A stretch of 64,000 bases of DNA, taken from contig NZ_BDFO01000001.1 of the NCBI RefSeq assembly GCF_001748245.1, positions 1,783,345 through 1,847,344 of the forward strand, written 5' to 3'. A model generated the notes under the pieces. It did not search any database. It saw nothing but the letters and a program-made list of their open reading frames with translations, and was not told the DNA's origin. Within the stretch, counting starts at the first letter, position 1. Each line of letters opens with the position of its first letter. A program made the translations under genes and the position numbers. The stretch comes from Oligoflexus tunisiensis. Its GTDB lineage: Bacteria > Bdellovibrionota_B > Oligoflexia > Oligoflexales > Oligoflexaceae. This document shows positions 1 through 7,777 of this stretch, one piece after another.

Positions 1-2
1 AG

Positions 3-1226
3 GTACCTGTCTGCCTGCAAAGAATGAACGATTACGTCAACCGCAATGATGTGGCGCCGTCCGCGCAGGACACGCCCGTGCGTTCCTCGCCGCAGAAGCA
101 GCCACCTGCGGAACTCTTTTTGAACGGCGCGGCGAACTTCGAATACCGGATTCCCGAGGATATCGAAGCCCGGGCCGCGGCTCTGGGCTGGCCTTCGGTG
201 CGATACAAGAGTCGGCATTCCGGAGGCTTTGATCGCGATACCGCATCTCTGCTCATGATTTATGTTCCCGGGGACCGGGTGAATCCCCCCGTGAATTTTG
301 ATCGCTGGTTGAACTTCGCCCTGCCGGAGGATCCGGAGAGTGAAGCCGGCCGCCCCACTCCAGGTTCGCCGATACCTTCGGCCCAGGATTATGCCGCGGA
401 AGAAAACGGCGAAGTCTCTCTGCCGAAAGTGTTTACGATGGTCTCACTCGACCGTCGTCAAGGCCAGCAGCCAGGACAGGTTTATTTTCAACGATTTATC
501 CGCAACGGTCGTGGTCAAACAGCTTTCAAGCCCGAGGGAAATTCCAATCCCAAGCGCTGCGTCAGCTGCCATCCGAATGGCTTAAGAGCGATCAGCCCTC
601 TCGGTTTTCACGTGCGGAAGGACGAAACCATGATGGATGCCGAGGCCTGGGCAACGGTGAAACGCATCAATGATGCGATGACTCAGGCCGCCGGCCAACG
701 GACAGTGAGCTGGCGGGAGGCTCCGGTCAGCTCAGGTTCCACGCAGAAGAAAACCCTTCTGAATCCTGCCGCCTTTGGTCCGAGCATTGGGCCGCTCGTG
801 CCTTTGAACGGTCGCAGTCGCACGCCTGAATTTATCTCTCAATGTGCTGAGAGACGGCGGGTGGTGGATCTGCGGGATATCTTCAATCGTGCGCCCGGTC
901 GCGGGAATGTCTATCGCCTGTCGAACAATCCTCAGATCGATCCGGCGAAGATTTTGCGGTACATGAACTGCGGGGCCTGCCACGGAACGGCTTCCCGCGC
1001 GCCGCTCAATAGTCTGACCGGCTGGGCTCAGGTGGATTACAAGATACTGGTGGATCAATCCATGCCGCTCGGGGCTCACAAGAATCCTTTGGAGTCGACC
1101 AGCGGAGACGTTCAGGATGCCCTGACTGCGGATGAACGCATTGCTCTCGCCAACTGTCTGCAGGCCGAGTATGAGCTGGAGAAAAAGGAAATTGCGCGCT
1201 GGTTGACGCCAGGAAGCTGTGAGTGA
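3..1226 (+). CDS. Diheme cytochrome c-like protein, 5' end outside window
   Basis: The frame is open to the window edge. The first ATG (position 24) has no convincing Shine-Dalgarno and no signal peptide follows it, although a c-type heme protein must be exported, so I treat the gene as 5'-truncated. Two CxxCH heme motifs are visible: CVSCH near residue 179 (counted from the ATG) and CGACH near residue 318. Between them the protein is hydrophilic with no membrane segment. Covalent heme attachment in the periplasm is known for such motifs; the electron-transfer partner and reaction are unknown. The next gene follows after about 50 bp on the same strand. Confidence 0.75.
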   Translation, partial: VPVCLQRMNDYVNRNDVAPSAQDTPVRSSPQKQPPAELFLNGAANFEYRIPEDIEARAAALGWPSVRYKSRHSGGFDRDTASLLMIYVPGDRVNPPVNFDRWLNFALPEDPESEAGRPTPGSPIPSAQDYAAEENGEVSLPKVFTMVSLDRRQGQQPGQVYFQRFIRNGRGQTAFKPEGNSNPKRCVSCHPNGLRAISPLGFHVRKDETMMDAEAWATVKRINDAMTQAAGQRTVSWREAPVSSGSTQKKTLLNPAAFGPSIGPLVPLNGRSRTPEFISQCAERRRVVDLRDIFNRAPGRGNVYRLSNNPQIDPAKILRYMNCGACHGTASRAPLNSLTGWAQVDYKILVDQSMPLGAHKNPLESTSGDVQDALTADERIALANCLQAEYELEKKEIARWLTPGSCE

Positions 1227-1274
1227 TGCATGAAATCGGTTAGAATCGTTCCTTGATACGAACAGGGGATGCGT

Positions 1275-2135
1275 ATGACGGGACTTGAGGAAGCCGGAGT
1301 CTGGCTGGGGGAAACCCTTTTGCAAAGCTTCGGCCTTATGTCCCCATTCTGTCCCCTGTACCTGAGCACGGCCGCTCTCATGGGAATACTCTGGTTATGC
1401 CGCTCGCAAGGCTGGTCCCTGGGACAGTCCTGGCATTATCTATGGAACCTCTGCTGGCAGCATCGCCGCTTCATGCGGGAGGATGGCCTTTGGGCTCTCT
1501 TTCAATTGCTGATCCTGCGGCTGCCGATCGCGGCCTTGCATTTGGCACTTTTTCAGTGGGCCTATGAAAGTCTTCTGACCTGGGAAAGCTCTCAGGGATT
1601 TTATGCGGCGGAGATTCTGGAAGGCTTTCTTGCGACTCTGATCACAATGCTGGCCATCGACTTCGCGGCCTATGTCATGCATCGGGCGCTGCATCAGGTT
1701 TCAGGGCTCTGGTGGATTCATCGCCTGCATCATCAGGCGCGCTTTCTCACGCCCCTGTCCACCCTGCGGCAGCATCCGTTGGAACCCTTTCTTTTGAATG
1801 GAGCCCGTGGCCTGGCTGCCGGTGTCTCCCTGGGTGTTCTTCACCTGATTCTGCCCAACGGCACTCCGGTTTGGATGATGGCCGGCATGGGACCAGGATT
1901 TTTTCTTTATATGTTCACGGTGAATCTGCACCATGCGCCTCTGCCTGTGCGTTATCCGCTCTGGCTGCGCGCGGTCCTGATCAGCCCCCATATTCATCAC
2001 CTGCACCACAGCAAGGCCCCGGAGCATCATGGCAAAAATTTTGGGGTGATTTTTTCCTTCTGGGATCGCTGGCTGGGAACGTATTGGGATCAGGAGGTCG
2101 GACTCGACGAGCTGGAGTTCGGCGTGGAAGCCTGA
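1275..2135 (+). CDS. Sterol desaturase/fatty acid hydroxylase family membrane protein
   Basis: Integral membrane protein with the histidine clusters of the diiron fatty-acid-hydroxylase superfamily: HRALH, HRLHH, then NLHH and the very His-rich segment HIHHLHHSKAPEHHGKN, followed by the usual FWDRWLGTYW ending. Several hydrophobic helices precede the first cluster. Family members hydroxylate or desaturate C-H bonds of lipids or isoprenoids at the cytoplasmic membrane; the substrate cannot be read from the sequence. An in-frame ATG lies at 1269, but the CAGGGG Shine-Dalgarno is better spaced for the ATG at 1275. Two more members of the family lie at 36.7-39.5 kb; those two resemble each other more than this one. 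Confidence 0.85.
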   Translation: MTGLEEAGVWLGETLLQSFGLMSPFCPLYLSTAALMGILWLCRSQGWSLGQSWHYLWNLCWQHRRFMREDGLWALFQLLILRLPIAALHLALFQWAYESLLTWESSQGFYAAEILEGFLATLITMLAIDFAAYVMHRALHQVSGLWWIHRLHHQARFLTPLSTLRQHPLEPFLLNGARGLAAGVSLGVLHLILPNGTPVWMMAGMGPGFFLYMFTVNLHHAPLPVRYPLWLRAVLISPHIHHLHHSKAPEHHGKNFGVIFSFWDRWLGTYWDQEVGLDELEFGVEA

Positions 2136-2154
2136 GGCCCGGGCCCTCGGGCCC
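2136..2154 (+). terminator. GC-rich hairpin after hydroxylase gene
   Basis: The segment directly after the stop codon can fold as GGGCCC-TC-GGGCCC or GGCCCG/CGGGCC. It separates the hydroxylase gene from the convergent small secreted-protein gene. There is no T-run, so its function as a terminator is only probable. Confidence 0.4.
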
Positions 2155-2170
2155 AGGAGGACATTTCCAA

Positions 2171-2401
2171 TTACCAGGCGCCGCCCATGCCTGATTCCTG
2201 CTTTTCATCGGCTGCCTTCTTCTCCCAGACGCCGCCCTGCTCGGTGCACTTCTTTTGCTTTTCCTTGGGCTTTTTGCCTTTGATCTTGATTTCCTCACCA
2301 TCTTTCATGCAAACCCACTTATCTTTGGCCTCAACCTTTTGGGGGATGGCCATACTCATAGCGCACGCGAACACGATGGCAAACAAAGGCGCAACTTTCA
2401 T
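2171..2401 (-). CDS. Small secreted Lys-rich protein, unknown function
   Basis: 76 residues: a Sec signal peptide (about residues 1-25, cleavage plausible after VEA) and a short, strongly basic and charged mature part with two cysteines (WVC and KKC) about 20 residues apart, followed by a Gly/Met/Ala C-terminus. I recognise no family. The gene has its own promoter-like sequence and a perfect inverted repeat in the leader (2425-2441). The ORF is supported by the signal peptide and by an AAGAGGA-type ribosome binding site upstream of the ATG. Confidence 0.7.
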   Translation of the reverse strand: MKVAPLFAIVFACAMSMAIPQKVEAKDKWVCMKDGEEIKIKGKKPKEKQKKCTEQGGVWEKKAADEKQESGMGGAW

Positions 2402-2424
2402 TCCTTGATCCTCTTTTGGAAAAA

Positions 2425-2441
2425 TATCGAGGGACTCGATA
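2425..2441 (-). promoter_or_regulatory. Perfect 7-bp inverted repeat, operator or leader hairpin
   Basis: TATCGAG-GGA-CTCGATA is a perfect inverted repeat between the -10-like element (2447-2452) and the start codon of the small secreted protein (2401). Position and symmetry fit a repressor operator near the transcription start or a 5' UTR hairpin. Seen in sequence; role inferred. Confidence 0.45.
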
Positions 2442-2446
2442 AGAAA

Positions 2447-2475
2447 ATGCTAGCAAACAGTATGGCGGGTGACAA
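2447..2475 (-). promoter_or_regulatory. Sigma70-like promoter for small secreted protein
   Basis: On the minus strand TTGTCA (2475-2470) and TAGCAT (2452-2447) are separated by exactly 17 bp; each matches the consensus at four or five of six positions. The inferred start site lies just upstream of or at the inverted repeat at 2425-2441. Confidence 0.45.
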
Positions 2476-2842
2476 TCAGGATTCGCCGTGATGGCGGTAT
2501 CCCTAAAAGGTCCAGGGGAGTTGCAGTTCATCCGACTCGGGTGGCTGGGTTCTGGCCTCCTGGGATTCGCATCGGGCCTGGGGTGGACCGTGCACGCGGC
2601 CGCACCCCGGGCAGCTTTTCCGGCGCCGCATGAGGAGCAGTTTTCCCTCAAAATCCTGAAATGTTTGAGACTCCGGAAGGACCGGGGAACTGTCGCAGGA
2701 TTCGATCTGTCTATTGGACATAATAAGACCCCAAAGGAAAGCAGCGCACCATTTACCAGAACGCGGCACGCTGAAATTTGCTGCAGGTCTCGGAAAAGAA
2801 AACTCACGGACAGGCGCCCCGCCAGTGGCGAGGCCTGGGTGT
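2476..2842. other. Intergenic stretch without recognised gene
   Basis: Together with the promoter above, this makes about 440 bp between two minus-strand genes. Short open frames exist on both strands (for example 2503-2769 minus) but none has a good ribosome binding site, signal peptide or recognisable motif. I see no RNA gene. Confidence 0.5.
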
Positions 2843-3427
2843 TTAAGGCTGCGGTGTCACCTGACAGGAAGCCTCATCGGTCCGATCGTATTGGTTCCAG
2901 CCCAGCTCGACCGCATAGAGCGAACCATCCGCCCGGCGCTTATGATTTCTCTGCATGTGAATCCAACGCAGAGGATTGACCTTGAGGGTGTTTTCCCGAT
3001 CCAGTTTTTCATAGGGCTGATCCCGATCCCGGCGGGGTTTCGGAGCACCCAGGGCTTCGCAGCGCCAGCTGTCGTCCACAAGAGCGCCGCTGCACTGGTA
3101 GCGGAAATCTTCAAAAGGACCGTAAACTTTTTGCTCCCAGACGTTGCTCGCTTGATCCACGAGACGCCACTCCTCACGCCAATGCACCTGCTCGTTGCCA
3201 CCGAGGATCAGGTAGCGACGGAGATGCCAGACGGAATCGCTTTCGCTTAATTCCGCTCGTTCCAAAACCGGATTATAGAACGCATCGTGATCACCATTCT
3301 CGACGAAGTTGAAGCGTACAGAAAAACAGCCGCTCATATTCTGGATGAACGAGGGCGCGTTGGCCGCTCCCGCCAAAGTGCTGCCTGCCAACAGAGAGCC
3401 CAACAATCCCAACTTGAAAAGGTGCAT
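2843..3427 (-). CDS. Secreted protein resembling the DUF6607 family
   Basis: The frame is open to 3520, but the ATG at 3427 is preceded by AGGAG at 8 nt and begins a clean Sec signal peptide (MHLFKLGLLGSLLAGSTLAG), so it is chosen as start. The mature protein (about 175 residues) opens with a segment like IQNMSGCFSVRFNFVE and contains HWREEW and WRCEALGAPKPRR. From memory this pattern (an early GC-F-V-F-F block, then HWR and PLPRRE-like blocks) matches DUF6607 proteins, which have no established function. Four cysteines could form disulfides in the periplasm. It lies downstream of two other exported-protein genes on the same strand but about 100 bp away. Confidence 0.7.
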   Translation of the reverse strand: MHLFKLGLLGSLLAGSTLAGAANAPSFIQNMSGCFSVRFNFVENGDHDAFYNPVLERAELSESDSVWHLRRYLILGGNEQVHWREEWRLVDQASNVWEQKVYGPFEDFRYQCSGALVDDSWRCEALGAPKPRRDRDQPYEKLDRENTLKVNPLRWIHMQRNHKRRADGSLYAVELGWNQYDRTDEASCQVTPQP

Positions 3428-3532
3428 TTCATCAACTCCTCTTGAACATTTTTGGAGGCTGATCATAGCAAAATGTTCGCGAAAAAAACGAAGGAAAATT
3501 ATCTGCGGATTTTCCTTCATGAGGAAATTCGA

Positions 3533-4213
3533 TCATTCATCAGGAAACAGGGAATCCGGATCAAACGTATCGACGGGATCGGTCGTATCCGTGGGATCCA
3601 AACCAGCAACTTCCGCGATGCAGGACATGGCTCCCGCGAAGACCGAGGCGAAGTCCCCGCTTTCAGCCGCCTCTTGAAAGACGGTTTGATTCTGAACGGA
3701 GAAATCAGCAATGCAGGCGATCAGATCATAAAAAAGACAGGCGCCCTGGGGAACGGATCCGAGAGCATCCTCTGAGAAAATACCGGCAAAGGTCGATTCA
3801 ATGCTCTCCCGTTCGCTGCTGCTGAGCGGTGTGCCTCGCACCGTTTCGATCGCTGCAAAATACCGGGTAAAGGCGTCCGTCGCGTTGCAGCCGGTCGTTG
3901 TGAATTCAAAACTTTGATAGGTGAAACCCTGGGATGCTCCGTAGGTGGCATTGATATAGGCCGCAGCCTGGGCAGGCAGGACCATTGGCGTGGCGGGCCA
4001 GAATCCGGCGGCTGGCCAGGGCGAAGGATTGAAACCTCCCGATGATCCTTCAACCGAATCTTCGGAATCGACAAGCCTGGTTTCCTGAATGAAACGCAAG
4101 GAACTGGTTCGCAAGGTCTGAGCCGACAGCCGAGGTTCGGACGCCGTGCTCGATCGCTGGCAGCCGGCTGCTGTCAGACCTGCCAGAACCAGAAAACACG
4201 AGGATTTCAACAT
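3533..4213 (-). CDS. Lipoprotein of unknown function
   Basis: 226 residues with a lipoprotein signal ending LTAAGC (Cys18). The mature part is acidic, with a Pro/Trp-rich early section, four further cysteines in the middle and an Asp/Thr-rich low-complexity tail (about the last 25 residues). No family recognised. It starts 9 bp after the stop of the outer-membrane barrel gene, so the two are probably one operon (4849 to 3533). Attachment to the inner leaflet of the outer membrane is likely from the lipobox. Confidence 0.75.
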   Translation of the reverse strand: MLKSSCFLVLAGLTAAGCQRSSTASEPRLSAQTLRTSSLRFIQETRLVDSEDSVEGSSGGFNPSPWPAAGFWPATPMVLPAQAAAYINATYGASQGFTYQSFEFTTTGCNATDAFTRYFAAIETVRGTPLSSSERESIESTFAGIFSEDALGSVPQGACLFYDLIACIADFSVQNQTVFQEAAESGDFASVFAGAMSCIAEVAGLDPTDTTDPVDTFDPDSLFPDE

Positions 4214-4222
4214 GCAGAAACC

Positions 4223-4849
4223 TCAATAATAGAAATTGATGGCCAGTTTTCCCGTACCGGTCGCATAGGCACTTTTTCCATCGGGCAGCGTATTATAGCC
4301 AAAGCCGGCTTCACCTGAGACCGAGAAATCCTTCAGCAGGACGAACTCAAGACCCGCTCCACCGGCGATGCCGAAGAGGGTATCATCCTTGCCTTTGTTG
4401 GCGTCTCCACCGTTCTTGCCGATGCTCAACTGACCAAAGCCATAAAGATGCAAGCGATCGCGCTGGGCAAAGTAACTCATGTATTTGCCGGCGATGCCGA
4501 AGGAGGACGTTTTCGCAGCGGAGTCTCCACCGAGCAACAGATAGGCACCAACCGCCTTGCCGGGCGCTGTGAAGTATCGCGCGCCCACATAACCCGCACC
4601 CATCGAGTTGCCGCCATCCGGAAAGCCAAAGCTGAAACCATAACGGCCTTCGGACAGATCCAGACCTTCACCACTGGGACCGGCGGTTGGCGCTGCGATA
4701 AAGGGCGTGTGTTCAACCGGAGCGGGTGGTGGCGGCGGGGGCGGGGGAGGCATGCGGGGTTTTTTTCCACCAGCCGACTGGGCCTGGACTGATGAGAGAG
4801 CGGCGCTTAGAGCAAGCACGGAAATGGGAACCAAAAAAGTGCAACGCAA
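4223..4849 (-). CDS. Outer-membrane beta-barrel-type protein with polyproline linker
   Basis: Sec signal peptide (about residues 1-23), a run of nine consecutive prolines (about residues 35-43), then about 150 residues of alternating Gly/aromatic strands (YGFSFGF, GAGYVGARYF, LHLYGFGQLSIG, GLEFVLLKDFSVSGEAGFGYN) ending in INFYY. A C-terminal aromatic residue after alternating hydrophobics is the usual recognition signal for outer-membrane barrel assembly. I expect a small OmpA/OmpW-like eight-strand barrel, with the Pro run as a spacer after the N-terminus. The start is TTG: it follows GGAGG at 6 nt and no ATG is available. Function unknown; the downstream lipoprotein may be its partner. Confidence 0.7.
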   Translation of the reverse strand: MRCTFLVPISVLALSAALSSVQAQSAGGKKPRMPPPPPPPPPAPVEHTPFIAAPTAGPSGEGLDLSEGRYGFSFGFPDGGNSMGAGYVGARYFTAPGKAVGAYLLLGGDSAAKTSSFGIAGKYMSYFAQRDRLHLYGFGQLSIGKNGGDANKGKDDTLFGIAGGAGLEFVLLKDFSVSGEAGFGYNTLPDGKSAYATGTGKLAINFYY

Positions 4850-4872
4850 GGGAAGCCTCCTTCAGGTGACAT

Positions 4873-4896
4873 CAACATATTCTTCAACATATGTTG
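4873..4896. promoter_or_regulatory. Repeated CAACATAT half-sites upstream of barrel gene
   Basis: CAACATAT occurs at 4873 and again at 4885, where it extends into the perfect palindrome CAACATATGTTG. The half-sites are 12 bp apart, about one helical turn, and lie 24-47 bp upstream of the barrel gene start. This looks like a regulator binding site; the regulator is unknown. Confidence 0.4.
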
Positions 4897-5000
4897 GACA
4901 TGGTACCTTTGATGAGGAGATTTGATCAAGCAGATTGCAGGTGGAAGGCATGAGGGAGCCGCCGCAGGAGAACCTGTCTCCACGCGGCGCGAGCTCCGCA

Positions 5001-5828
5001 TTAGAACTGAGGTGGAACCTCAGCCCAGGGATGAGGCGGAATCATGGGCCTCTGGGTATGGGTTTGAATGTCGCGATAGTAATCGGACAGCTGGGTTTGA
5101 TAGCTCTCGGTGATCGGTTTGTCCTTGTCATAGGGAGGAGCATTCTTCACTTGATCACGACTCATCGCCACCACAATGTTTTCATCCAACCAGCTGATGT
5201 CCTCGATGAAGGCGCGATCGATGGCGACCAGACCCCCTGGCCACCAGAGACGCACATCGACGATGAGGTGCGTAATCCTCCAGGTTTCCGGTTCAATCAA
5301 AAGATCCTCGACCTGGCCAATGTCACCATCCGTGGCCCTCAGGCTATACGACTTCAGATCGCTGAAGCTGCGAAGATTCGGGTCGAGACGACTTTGGCGT
5401 TTAAACTCCGCTTCAAAATGCGGCGAGGAAGGACCGGTCTCGGGCGCATCCTTATCCCGTGGAAAGCGGTAGGTTTGGGTCCAGGGAAAGAGCCCACCCG
5501 AGGCGCTCCAGTAGGGTGTCCAGCCATAGTATTGACTCAGTTGGATTTCATTCAATCGGGAGATGGGCTGACCCAGTTCCGATGAAGGACTGTTTTCAAT
5601 TTGCTGCTGAGACAACCTGGTTGTCAGAGTTGAAGTTTCGTCATTAAACCCAACCAGGGCTTCGGAGCTGATCAGAACATTGCGTCCTGTCAACCAGCCT
5701 CCTGTATCCACCACGAGATAGCGCAGAATCCAGGATACATCATCGAAGTATATATCCTTGACGATTCCCACCACTCCATCCGTGGCTTCGACTCTTTGAT
5801 TGAGTATGGAATCAGCCCTGTAAAGCAT
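5001..5828 (-). CDS. Protein with two PRC-barrel domains
   Basis: 275 residues, no signal peptide and no membrane helix. Two PRC-barrel-like halves are visible: residues about 8-75 (VEATDGVVGIVKDIYFDD, then LRYLVVDTG and RNVLIS) and about 145-215 (SLRATDGDIGQVEDLLIEP, then THLIVDVRLWWPGG and VAIDRAFIEDIS). A Trp/Tyr/Pro-rich linker separates them. PRC-barrels bind partners in photosynthetic reaction centres, RimM and sporulation proteins; in non-photosynthetic bacteria paired PRC proteins are mostly uncharacterised and often stress-linked. The gene follows sodC by 18 bp on the same strand, behind a strong AAAGGAG, so the two are likely co-transcribed, which suggests a stress-response role (inference). 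Confidence 0.85.
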   Translation of the reverse strand: MLYRADSILNQRVEATDGVVGIVKDIYFDDVSWILRYLVVDTGGWLTGRNVLISSEALVGFNDETSTLTTRLSQQQIENSPSSELGQPISRLNEIQLSQYYGWTPYWSASGGLFPWTQTYRFPRDKDAPETGPSSPHFEAEFKRQSRLDPNLRSFSDLKSYSLRATDGDIGQVEDLLIEPETWRITHLIVDVRLWWPGGLVAIDRAFIEDISWLDENIVVAMSRDQVKNAPPYDKDKPITESYQTQLSDYYRDIQTHTQRPMIPPHPWAEVPPQF

Positions 5829-5846
5829 GACGTCTCCTTTCCGGTG

Positions 5847-6449
5847 TTATTTCTGTGCCTGTTTTTTAGTGGCTCCGATCACGCCGCAGGCAATGCGGTC
5901 GCCGGCCGCTCCCGAAGGCTGCGATTTTTCATCATCGGCCTTGGCGTGAACCACCACTGCCTTGCCGATAATGGTATTCCAATCCGAAAAGCCACTCACA
6001 TTGGGTATGTCCGTTGTCAGCATGCCCTTTCCATCCTTATTGATGGTGATATTGCCCAGATCACCGACATGCCGTGTGGGAGCATTCAGCCCGGCGTGAG
6101 GTGCTCCGGTGGGATTGAAGTGCCCACCAGCCGACGAGGCATCGGGCGCGCTGCAGTCACCTTTTTCATGAATATGAAAACCATGCTTGCCCGCTGGTCC
6201 GCCGGTGATGGATGCAATCACCTGCACACCCTTGTCCGTGCGGTTGAAGAGCACTGTTCCTCTGACCTTGGACCCGCTCTTTGCAGCCAAAGTGGCTTCA
6301 GCAAAAGTGTCTCCTTTTTTCAGATCAGCAGCCATTTTTGCTTCCGTTTTTCGTTCCCCCTGGTTGCGCAGATCCTTCGGATTCTGGGCCTGCGCCCAGG
6401 CCTGGGAGGTGAGCAAAGACAGGACTACAACACTGATTTCTTTTTTCAT
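5847..6449 (-). CDS. sodC: Periplasmic Cu/Zn superoxide dismutase
   Basis: 200 residues with a Sec signal peptide (MKKEISVVVLSLLTSQAWAQ). The family signature is complete: copper ligands H92 and H94 (GFHIHEKGDC), bridging H110 (AGGHFNP), zinc ligands H118, H127 and D130, copper H168 (VVVHAKADD), and the disulfide pair C99/C188 in the GDRIACGVIG ending. It dismutates superoxide in the periplasm. A Lys/Glu-rich segment of about 30 residues sits between the signal peptide and the catalytic core, longer than in most bacterial SodC. It is the first gene of a probable two-gene unit with the PRC-barrel protein. Confidence 0.95.
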   Translation of the reverse strand: MKKEISVVVLSLLTSQAWAQAQNPKDLRNQGERKTEAKMAADLKKGDTFAEATLAAKSGSKVRGTVLFNRTDKGVQVIASITGGPAGKHGFHIHEKGDCSAPDASSAGGHFNPTGAPHAGLNAPTRHVGDLGNITINKDGKGMLTTDIPNVSGFSDWNTIIGKAVVVHAKADDEKSQPSGAAGDRIACGVIGATKKQAQK

Positions 6450-6702
6450 GGTTCCGTTTCCTTGGAAAAGAGGGACACATTAGGGCCAGAGCGGCCCTAT
6501 CTTCTTATAGCTCATCATATTTCCGGAAAACAGTGTTGCAAAATTGTGATGGCGACCTGGGGGTTTTTTCCAGCAGGGATTGAGCCAAATCTGACAGATA
6601 CCACGGCAGATCGCTCAGGCTCATTTCGAAAAACCCCTCATGTTATTCCCTGGTTGTGCCGATAGAACGGAAAATATAAACCTGGAATGGGTGGGGCATG
6701 CC

Positions 6703-7740
6703 ATGAAATCATTTGTAATAGTGTTGACAGCATTCGGAATTCTTACCGCCTGTAAGGATGATAAAAGCGGCAAGTCCGAAGAGCAGGGTGGTCCCGTTGC
6801 GGCAGCCGAAGCCGCGCCGGTGGAAGACACCTCCCAAAGTGATTTCAGTCGCTACTGCCGTGAGGAATTGGAGAAAGGCTCAGGCAGTGAGATCGGTGTT
6901 TACACCACGCTGTTCAACGCGCGCAACTGTACGGAGCTGGAACTCAACCTGCAAAAACAGGCTCAGCCTTTCCTCAGCAAAAAGGGCTTGAGCGATTTGA
7001 AGCCTCTCAGCTATTTCGATCATTTCACCTATATCGATATGTCGGGCAATAGCATTGCCGATCTCAGCGCTTTGAGTCAGATGAAAAAGCTGGACCGTCT
7101 CGACATTTCCAATAACCCCATCAGCAGCGTGGCTCCTCTGGCCTCGCTGACTCAGCTGCGTACCCTGGCTGCCAATGGCATCAAGACCAGTGATTGGGAC
7201 AGCCTCAGCGCATTGACCTCTTTGACTTCACTTTGGTTGACCGGCAATGGCCTTCAGGATATCAGCTTTGTCGCAGGCCTGACGAATCTGCAGGACTTGC
7301 GTTTGTCCGACAACACCATCAGCGACCTGAGCGCTCTCTCCGGGCTGACGAAACTGTCGCTCCTTGAACTTCGCAAAAACAAGATTGCTGATCTCAGCCC
7401 GCTCGGCTCGCTGACCGCCATGCATGAATTGATTCTGAATGACAACCAGATCACATCCCTGGCTCCTCTCGCGACCCTGACGGAAATGGTCACGCTGGAG
7501 GCCCGCAACAACCAGATTTCTGATCTGACGCCTGCACTGAACCTGACGAAGCTCAGCTATCTTCTGGTGTCCGGCAATCAGGTGGCAACCGTGGCGCCGG
7601 TGAAGGATCTTAAAGTGGTGTCCGAGATCGACCTGACCAATAATCCGCTCGGGACGTCGATCGCGAAAACGGCAGCCAACTGCCCGACGGATGCCGCGAC
7701 CAATGTCTTTATTCGTGAGTTCTGTTCGACCACACCCTGA
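6703..7740 (+). CDS. Leucine-rich repeat lipoprotein (internalin-like LRR)
   Basis: The frame is open from 6640, but the ATG at 6703 begins a lipoprotein signal peptide ending GILTAC and is taken as start. After an Ala/Glu linker and a short Cys-containing cap (YCREEL and RNCTEL), about ten 22-residue LRRs follow in the SDS22/internalin register (LxxLxxLxLxxNxIxDLxxL), for example LDRLDISNNPISSVAPLASL. A C-terminal cap with two cysteines closes the solenoid. It is a cell-surface or periplasmic protein-interaction scaffold; the ligand is unknown. Length about 345 residues. Not in an operon: sodC is divergent and the next gene convergent. Confidence 0.9.
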   Translation: MKSFVIVLTAFGILTACKDDKSGKSEEQGGPVAAAEAAPVEDTSQSDFSRYCREELEKGSGSEIGVYTTLFNARNCTELELNLQKQAQPFLSKKGLSDLKPLSYFDHFTYIDMSGNSIADLSALSQMKKLDRLDISNNPISSVAPLASLTQLRTLAANGIKTSDWDSLSALTSLTSLWLTGNGLQDISFVAGLTNLQDLRLSDNTISDLSALSGLTKLSLLELRKNKIADLSPLGSLTAMHELILNDNQITSLAPLATLTEMVTLEARNNQISDLTPALNLTKLSYLLVSGNQVATVAPVKDLKVVSEIDLTNNPLGTSIAKTAANCPTDAATNVFIREFCSTTP

Positions 7741-7751
7741 ACGAGCTTCGC

Positions 7752-7774
7752 AGGCGGAGACGAAATCTCCGCCT
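7752..7774. terminator. Bidirectional hairpin between convergent genes
   Basis: AGGCGGAGA-CGAAA-TCTCCGCCT is a perfect 9-bp stem with a 5-nt loop, placed between the LRR gene stop (7740) and the convergent membrane-protein gene stop (7778). No T-run. Confidence 0.55.
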
Positions 7775-7777
7775 CAA

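Noticed and set aside
2503..2769. 88-codon minus-strand ORF with CPGC motif
   Set aside because: A single CxxC-like match, no ribosome binding site and no second metal-binding pair.
5176..5472. Plus-strand frame over the PRC-barrel gene
   Set aside because: Shadow of the minus-strand gene, which has two clear PRC-barrel repeats.
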